From: Bradyrhizobium sp. YR681
GTDB lineage: Bacteria > Pseudomonadota > Alphaproteobacteria > Rhizobiales > Xanthobacteraceae
Length of the DNA stretch: 47,091 nt
Assembly (NCBI RefSeq): GCF_000282615.1
Contig: NZ_AKIY01000267.1
Location: 1-47,091 of the forward strand
Reading direction: 5' to 3'
The notes beneath the pieces were generated by a model that searched no databases, was not told the origin of the DNA, and saw only the letters and a list, made by a program, of their open reading frames with translations. Shown in pieces: positions 43,190 to 47,091 of this stretch; positions within the stretch are counted from its first letter, which is position 1; each line of letters opens with the position of its first letter. The translations under genes and the position numbers were made by a program.

Positions 43190-44803
43190 TCAGGCCGGCT
43201 CGGTGTTGCGGGAGCGATCGGACATTGCAGTGGAGAGAACGTTGCCAAGAGCGCTCTGCTTGTCACGGCGGCGTTGCACCGAGGAGGGAATGCGCATGGC
43301 TTCGCGGTACTTCGCGACCGTGCGGCGGGCAATATCAATGCCCGAGGCGCGTAACCGTTCCACGATGGTGTCATCCGACAGGATCGCGGCGGGCGCTTCC
43401 GAATCGATCAGCTGCTTGATGTGGTGGCGAACGGCTTCGGCCGAATGCGCCTCGCCGCCGTCGGCCGAGGCGATCGAGGCCGTGAAGAAATATTTCAACT
43501 CGAATGTGCCGCGATTTGTCGCCATGTACTTGTTGGCGGTGACACGCGACACCGTGGATTCATGCATCTGGATGGCGTCGGCGACGGCCTTCAGGTTCAG
43601 GGGGCGCAGATGCGCCACGCCATGGGTGAAGAAGCCGTCCTGCTGGCGCACGATCTCGGTCGCGACCTTCAGGATGGTGCGGGCGCGCTGGTCGAGCGCG
43701 CGCACCAGCCAGGTCGCGTTCTGGAGCGCGTCGGTGAAGTAGGACTTGTCGCCGTCCTTGCCGATCTTCTTCGACAGCTCGGAATAATAGGTCTGGTTGA
43801 CCAGCACGCGCGGCAAGGTGTCGCTGTTGAGCTCGACATGCCAGCCGCCGTCGGGACCCGGGCGGACATAGACGTCGGGCACCATGGTCTGGAGCCGCGC
43901 CGAGCCGAACTTCATGCCGGGCTTGGGATTGAGCCTTCGGATCTCGCCGATCATGTCGGCGATGTCCTCGTCGTCGACGCCGCAGAGCTTGCGCAAGGCA
44001 GCGATATCGCGCTTGGCGAGGAGATCGAGATGCTCGACCAGCGCCTGCATCGCGGGATCGTAGCGGTCGAGCTCGCGGAGCTGGATCGCCAGGCACTCGC
44101 TCAAATTGCGCGCGCAGACGCCGGGCGGATCGAATTTTTGCAGCACGGCAAGGACGTCCTCGACGTCCTTTTGCGTTGCGCCAAGGCGCTCGGCGGCCTG
44201 GCCGAGATCGGCAGGCAGATAACCGGCCTCGTCGACGAGGTCGATCAGATACTGGCCGATCATGCGCTGTGCCGGGCCGGTGAAGGCGACCGAGAGCTGC
44301 TCGGCGAGATGGTCGCCGAGCGTGGTCTCCGCGGCGACGAAAGCTTCGAGATTGTAGTCCTCGTCGCCGGAGGCGCCGCCGCCCCATTCGGTGTAGGTGG
44401 TCGGAGCGACATCCTGGGCGTTACGGGCAGCGGCCTCGGCCGGCTCCTCGGAGAAGACGTTGTCCAGGCCCGTATCCAGGGTCTGCTCGATCTCGGCGCG
44501 GGTGCCGAGATCCTTGCTCATCCATTCTTCCTGGCCGGGCTCAAATGCCTCGCCCGGGCCGCCGCCGGGCTCGTCATTGTGGCCGCCGTCGGAGTCGCTG
44601 AACTGGCCGGCCTCGGCCGGGGCGTCGCCGCCGGGGGCCTCATCATTGGCCCGCTCCAGCAGGGGGTTCCGCTCGAGCTCCTCCTCCACGAAGGTCGTGA
44701 GATCGAGATTGGACAATTGCAGCAGCTTGATCGCCTGCATCAGCTGCGGCGTCATGACCAGCGACTGCGATTGCCGGAACTCTAATCTCTGCGTGAGCGC
44801 CAT
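43190..44803 (-). CDS. rpoN: RNA polymerase sigma-54 factor RpoN
   Basis: RpoN directs RNA polymerase to -24/-12 promoters, including nitrogen-fixation and nitrogen-assimilation genes, and needs enhancer-binding ATPases. The 537-residue protein has the region I start MALTQRLEFRQSQSLVMTPQ with LQLSNLDL, an acidic, Glu/Asp/Gly-rich region II (about 50-110), the core-binding domain (LLKRDIAALRKLCG region), the helix-turn-helix (HESTVSRVTANKYMAT) and the RpoN box ARRTVAKYRE near the C-terminus. It is longer than E. coli RpoN (477), mainly through region II. The start has no clear SD; an antisense sigma-54-like element lies just upstream of it. Confidence 0.97.
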   Translation of the reverse strand: MALTQRLEFRQSQSLVMTPQLMQAIKLLQLSNLDLTTFVEEELERNPLLERANDEAPGGDAPAEAGQFSDSDGGHNDEPGGGPGEAFEPGQEEWMSKDLGTRAEIEQTLDTGLDNVFSEEPAEAAARNAQDVAPTTYTEWGGGASGDEDYNLEAFVAAETTLGDHLAEQLSVAFTGPAQRMIGQYLIDLVDEAGYLPADLGQAAERLGATQKDVEDVLAVLQKFDPPGVCARNLSECLAIQLRELDRYDPAMQALVEHLDLLAKRDIAALRKLCGVDDEDIADMIGEIRRLNPKPGMKFGSARLQTMVPDVYVRPGPDGGWHVELNSDTLPRVLVNQTYYSELSKKIGKDGDKSYFTDALQNATWLVRALDQRARTILKVATEIVRQQDGFFTHGVAHLRPLNLKAVADAIQMHESTVSRVTANKYMATNRGTFELKYFFTASIASADGGEAHSAEAVRHHIKQLIDSEAPAAILSDDTIVERLRASGIDIARRTVAKYREAMRIPSSVQRRRDKQSALGNVLSTAMSDRSRNTEPA

Positions 44804-44827
44804 GAAGCAAGAACCGATCCCAAAAAG

Positions 44828-44845
44828 TTGGTCCGATTTTTGCTT
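44828..44845 (+). promoter_or_regulatory. Sigma-54-like element just upstream of rpoN, opposite orientation
   Basis: Plus-strand TTGGTCCGATTTTTGCTT has the invariant GG-N10-GC spacing, with two mismatches in the -24 half (TGGTCC versus TGGCAC). It starts 25 bases upstream of the rpoN ATG and points away from it, towards the end of lptB. Binding could interfere with rpoN transcription. Functional call is inferred. Confidence 0.4.
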
Positions 44846-44894
44846 ATCCTAGTCTTGGGACGATGTACACGCCTTGACGAAATCGAAAAAAGGG

Positions 44895-45905
44895 CTAGAG
44901 GCGGAATTCCTCGCCAAGGTAAAGACGGCGAACGTCCGGATCAGCGACGATCTCATCCGGGCTGCCCTCGGTCAAGATTTCACCGGCATAGACGATATAG
45001 GCACGATCGGTGAGGCCGAGCGTCTCGCGCACATTGTGGTCGGTGATGAGCACGCCGATGCCGCGATTGGTGAGATGGCGGACGAGGTCCTGAATGTCGC
45101 CGACCGCGATCGGATCGATGCCGGCAAAGGGCTCGTCGAGCAGCATGTAGTTCGGACGCGTCGCCAGCGCGCGCGCGATCTCGACGCGGCGGCGCTCACC
45201 GCCCGATAGCGCAATCGACGGCGATTTACGCAGCCGCGTGATGTTGAATTCGTCGAGCAGCGAGTCGAGCTGCTGCTCGCGCTTCTTGCGCGAGGGCTCG
45301 ACCACTTCGAGCACGGCGCGGATGTTCTGCTCGACGGTGAGGCCGCGGAAGATCGAGGCTTCCTGCGGCAGATAGCCGATGCCGAGCCGCGCGCGCTGAT
45401 ACATCGGCAGCTTGGTGACGTCGTGGCCGTCGAGCTCGATCGCGCCGCGATCGGCCTTGATCAGGCCGGTGATCATGTAGAACACGGTGGTCTTGCCGGC
45501 GCCGTTCGGACCGAGCAGGCCGACCGCTTCGCCGCGGCGCACATAGATGCTGACGCCGCGCACCACCTGGCGGCTGCCAAAGCTCTTTTCCACGCTATGC
45601 ACAGCCAGGAAGCCCGGCCGCTTCAGGAGCTGCGGCCCGCCGGCACCGTTGGGCCTGCTGGCGGCCCTGACGGGGTGGACGGCCTGCGCACGCGGCGGCT
45701 CGGGCTGATAGTCATCTTGATAGTCACCCTGGAACTGGTCGGGCGCACGCATCGGCTGGTCCCGGGCGATGGCCGGCGCGTCCCTGACCGGACTCGCCAC
45801 GAGACCGCCGACGCTGTCACCGAGCGCGGTGATGTCCTGACGCGCAAATCCTGGCCGGCCACGCTTGGCGGGGCGCCGACGGAACATGCTGAAGAGATCG
45901 ACCAT
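44895..45905 (-). CDS. lptB: LPS export ABC transporter ATPase LptB with N-terminal extension
   Basis: LptB powers the Lpt bridge that pulls LPS from the inner membrane. The 336-residue protein has Walker A GPNGAGKTT (132-140), the Q loop in YLPQEASIF, the signature LSGGERRRVEIARA, Walker B YMLLDEPFAGIDP and the switch histidine in LITDHNVRETL. Compared with the usual ~240 residues it carries about 95 extra N-terminal residues, Arg/Pro/Gln-rich and probably disordered. An internal start near the ABC domain cannot be excluded. A weak promoter (TTGAAG-N17-TATCTA on the minus strand, 46088-46116) lies upstream. It precedes rpoN, the classic order. Confidence 0.95.
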   Translation of the reverse strand: MVDLFSMFRRRPAKRGRPGFARQDITALGDSVGGLVASPVRDAPAIARDQPMRAPDQFQGDYQDDYQPEPPRAQAVHPVRAASRPNGAGGPQLLKRPGFLAVHSVEKSFGSRQVVRGVSIYVRRGEAVGLLGPNGAGKTTVFYMITGLIKADRGAIELDGHDVTKLPMYQRARLGIGYLPQEASIFRGLTVEQNIRAVLEVVEPSRKKREQQLDSLLDEFNITRLRKSPSIALSGGERRRVEIARALATRPNYMLLDEPFAGIDPIAVGDIQDLVRHLTNRGIGVLITDHNVRETLGLTDRAYIVYAGEILTEGSPDEIVADPDVRRLYLGEEFRL

Positions 45906-46087
45906 CCCCGCCTTCTAGCCTTTCACGCTTATCTCGCACGTTCATCCTGCACGATGATCCGCGCGTGATCCCGCGATCTACCGCGCCGGCCTTGCGACTC
46001 GCCGACGCAGCATGAGTGAAGGGATGTCTCATGCCCAGTGAAACACGCCCGAAAAGCGGCGGACCCCGCTTCGAAAGCCCTGCGCGC

Positions 46088-46116
46088 TAGATACAGTCTC
46101 GCCGGGCAAGCTTCAA
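46088..46116 (-). promoter_or_regulatory. Possible sigma-70 promoter upstream of lptB
   Basis: On the minus strand, TTGAAG (46111-46116) and TATCTA (46088-46093) are spaced by 17 bases in the 260-base gap between lptA and lptB. The matches to consensus are moderate. I see no gene in this gap (45906-46165). Confidence 0.35.
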
Positions 46117-46165
46117 CCTCGGATCGGTCATATCCGGCTCAAGCCGTTGAACCAGCTTTTGAAAT

Positions 46166-46912
46166 TCACTTTTTGCCGGCGCCGGGCAGCTGCAGGGGCG
46201 AGGCCGCGCCGGGTTTCGCCGGAGCGCCGGGGGTCCCCGATCCGCAATCATTGCCGGCGCCCTGCGGCATCAGCACCTGGACGCCCCGGCCACTATCGGA
46301 CTCGACGCGGGACACGCCCGTGGTCATGTCCACGGTCAGCCGGTCGCCACGCATCACATTCTTGCACTGCGTCATGACGACCTGCCCCGCGCTGCCGCCA
46401 AGCATGGTGATGAGGTTGGTCTTGGTGTCGAACACGGCGGTCTCGCCGGTCACGACCTGATCCTTCTGGGTGACGACGACGTTGCCGCGCGCCTCCAGCC
46501 GCTTGATCGACGAGCTGCCGCCCGGCCCCGGCTGTGCCGACTGCATCGGCGCGCTCTTCGTTGCCTTCGCCGCCGGTTGCGGCGCGGCCGGCTTGCTGTC
46601 GCCGCCGGAGTCGTAAAACACCACCAGCGTCTTCGAGGTCATGGTGGTGTCGCCCTGGATGACCTTCACATTGCCGGAGAAGGTTGCTTCCTTTTTCTTG
46701 TCGCGCATCTCGAGCGAGGCGGCTTCGATCTGGATCGGCTGGTCGCGGTTCTGCGAGAAGCCCTGCATCGCGTTGGGTACGCCTTGCGCCGAGCTCTGCG
46801 CAGACGCAGCACCGGTTGCGGCAAGCGTGACGATGGCAACGAGCGCGGCTGCGTTGATGACGACGCTGCGCTTGCTGACGTTGCGCGAAAAAGACCTGAT
46901 CATGAAAATCAC
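46166..46912 (-). CDS. lptA: LptA/OstA periplasmic LPS-transport protein
   Basis: LptA forms the periplasmic beta-jellyroll bridge for LPS between LptC and LptD. The 248-residue protein has a signal peptide ending GAASAQ, followed by the OstA-like core (IQIEAASLEMRDKKKEATFSGNVKVIQGDTTMTSKTL, RLEARGNVVVTQKDQVVTGETAVFD). The tail is Pro/Gly-rich. The GTG at 46912 overlaps the lptC stop (GTGA on the minus strand), which favours it; ATG 46903 is the alternative and loses only three residues. Neither has a clear ribosome site. Confidence 0.93.
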   Translation of the reverse strand: MIFMIRSFSRNVSKRSVVINAAALVAIVTLAATGAASAQSSAQGVPNAMQGFSQNRDQPIQIEAASLEMRDKKKEATFSGNVKVIQGDTTMTSKTLVVFYDSGGDSKPAAPQPAAKATKSAPMQSAQPGPGGSSSIKRLEARGNVVVTQKDQVVTGETAVFDTKTNLITMLGGSAGQVVMTQCKNVMRGDRLTVDMTTGVSRVESDSGRGVQVLMPQGAGNDCGSGTPGAPAKPGAASPLQLPGAGKK

Positions 46913-47091
46913 TTTGAATTGGCGGATTTGTTACGCGTCTTTACCGGCGGCGGCGCGGGCTCGGGCGGCGCAGGCTGAGCGGCGGGGTCGTCCAGCTTGT
47001 CCAGGTGCATCACCACATTGCCTTCGAAACGAATGACGTCACCGCCTTCGGTGATGCGCAGCCGATCGGCGGGCAGCGTGCCGTTGGTCCG
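46909..47091 (-). CDS. lptC: LptC, LPS export protein (3' end only)
   Basis: The last 60 residues of a reading frame that enters from the right edge of the window on the minus strand. The text LPADRLRITEGGDVIRFEGN and VVMHLDKLDD matches the end of an LptC jellyroll domain, and the tail is rich in Ala and Pro, then Lys/Asn. LptC is the inner-membrane-anchored acceptor that passes LPS to LptA, and the overlap with lptA supports the call. The start lies outside the window. Confidence 0.85.
   Translation of the reverse strand, partial: RTNGTLPADRLRITEGGDVIRFEGNVVMHLDKLDDPAAQPAPPEPAPPPVKTRNKSANSK

Overview
The window is about 47 kb of high-GC (roughly two-thirds G+C) alphaproteobacterial chromosome, most likely from Bradyrhizobium or a close relative. 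Three things point there: the gene orders divL-tsaE/amgK-murU-addB-addA-trxA, aroA-cmk-rpsA-sppA-ihfB-lapA-trpFBA-accD-folC and lptC-lptA-lptB-rpoN-hpf-ptsN; a ROSE-type RNA thermometer in front of an hsp20 gene; and several families of palindromic intergenic repeats. Almost everything is core genome. I see no insertion sequence, prophage, integrase or CRISPR array.

Layout. Bases 1-3.3 kb (+): the 3' part of ubiB, a coaBC gene with an extra DNA-binding domain, and dut. Bases 3.6-16.2 kb (+): divL, a tsaE-amgK fusion, a PilZ gene, murU, addB, addA and trxA, ending at a terminator. Bases 16.2-18.1 kb: an ATP-dependent DNA ligase (+) meets a metallophosphoesterase (-). Bases 18.2-29.5 kb (-): folC, accD, trpA, trpB, trpF, lapA, ihfB, sppA, rpsA, cmk and aroA, in reverse transcription order. 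Bases 29.7-33.1 kb: a FYDLN-family gene, tRNA-Ala(GGC), a small GIY-YIG gene, the divergent ohrR/ohr pair and a class III CoA-transferase. Bases 33.3-37.6 kb (+): a complete ugpBAEC glycerol-3-phosphate ABC transporter behind a PHO box. Bases 37.6-39.3 kb (+): a ROSE element, hsp20, a DUF1150 gene and an acetyltransferase. Bases 39.3-47.1 kb (-): an outer-membrane beta-barrel protein, a TPR protein, ptsN, hpf, rpoN, lptB, lptA and the end of lptC.

How the genes work together. Several groups are pathway units: amgK and murU (muramic acid recycling), addB and addA (double-strand break repair), trpFBA (tryptophan), ugpBAEC (phosphate-linked uptake), ohrR/ohr (organic peroxide defence), lptC-lptA-lptB (LPS export) and rpoN-hpf-ptsN (sigma-54, ribosome hibernation and PTS-Ntr).

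The most unusual signal is at 1289-2797. CoaBC, the two-step coenzyme A enzyme, carries an N-terminal FitA/VapB-type ribbon-helix-helix antitoxin domain. Directly upstream are two 17-bp palindromes with the same consensus, TGATwGCATyGCwATCA, which resembles the half-site of the FitA antitoxin as I remember it. This suggests a metabolic enzyme that may bind and control its own promoter. Other regulatory signals are a cluster of six GANTC methylation sites before divL, sigma-54-type elements at both ends of the rpoN-hpf-ptsN region, paired ohrR operators, a PHO box, and a second SD-masking hairpin downstream of hsp20. All calls rest on reading the sequence and on remembered family features; no database search was run.
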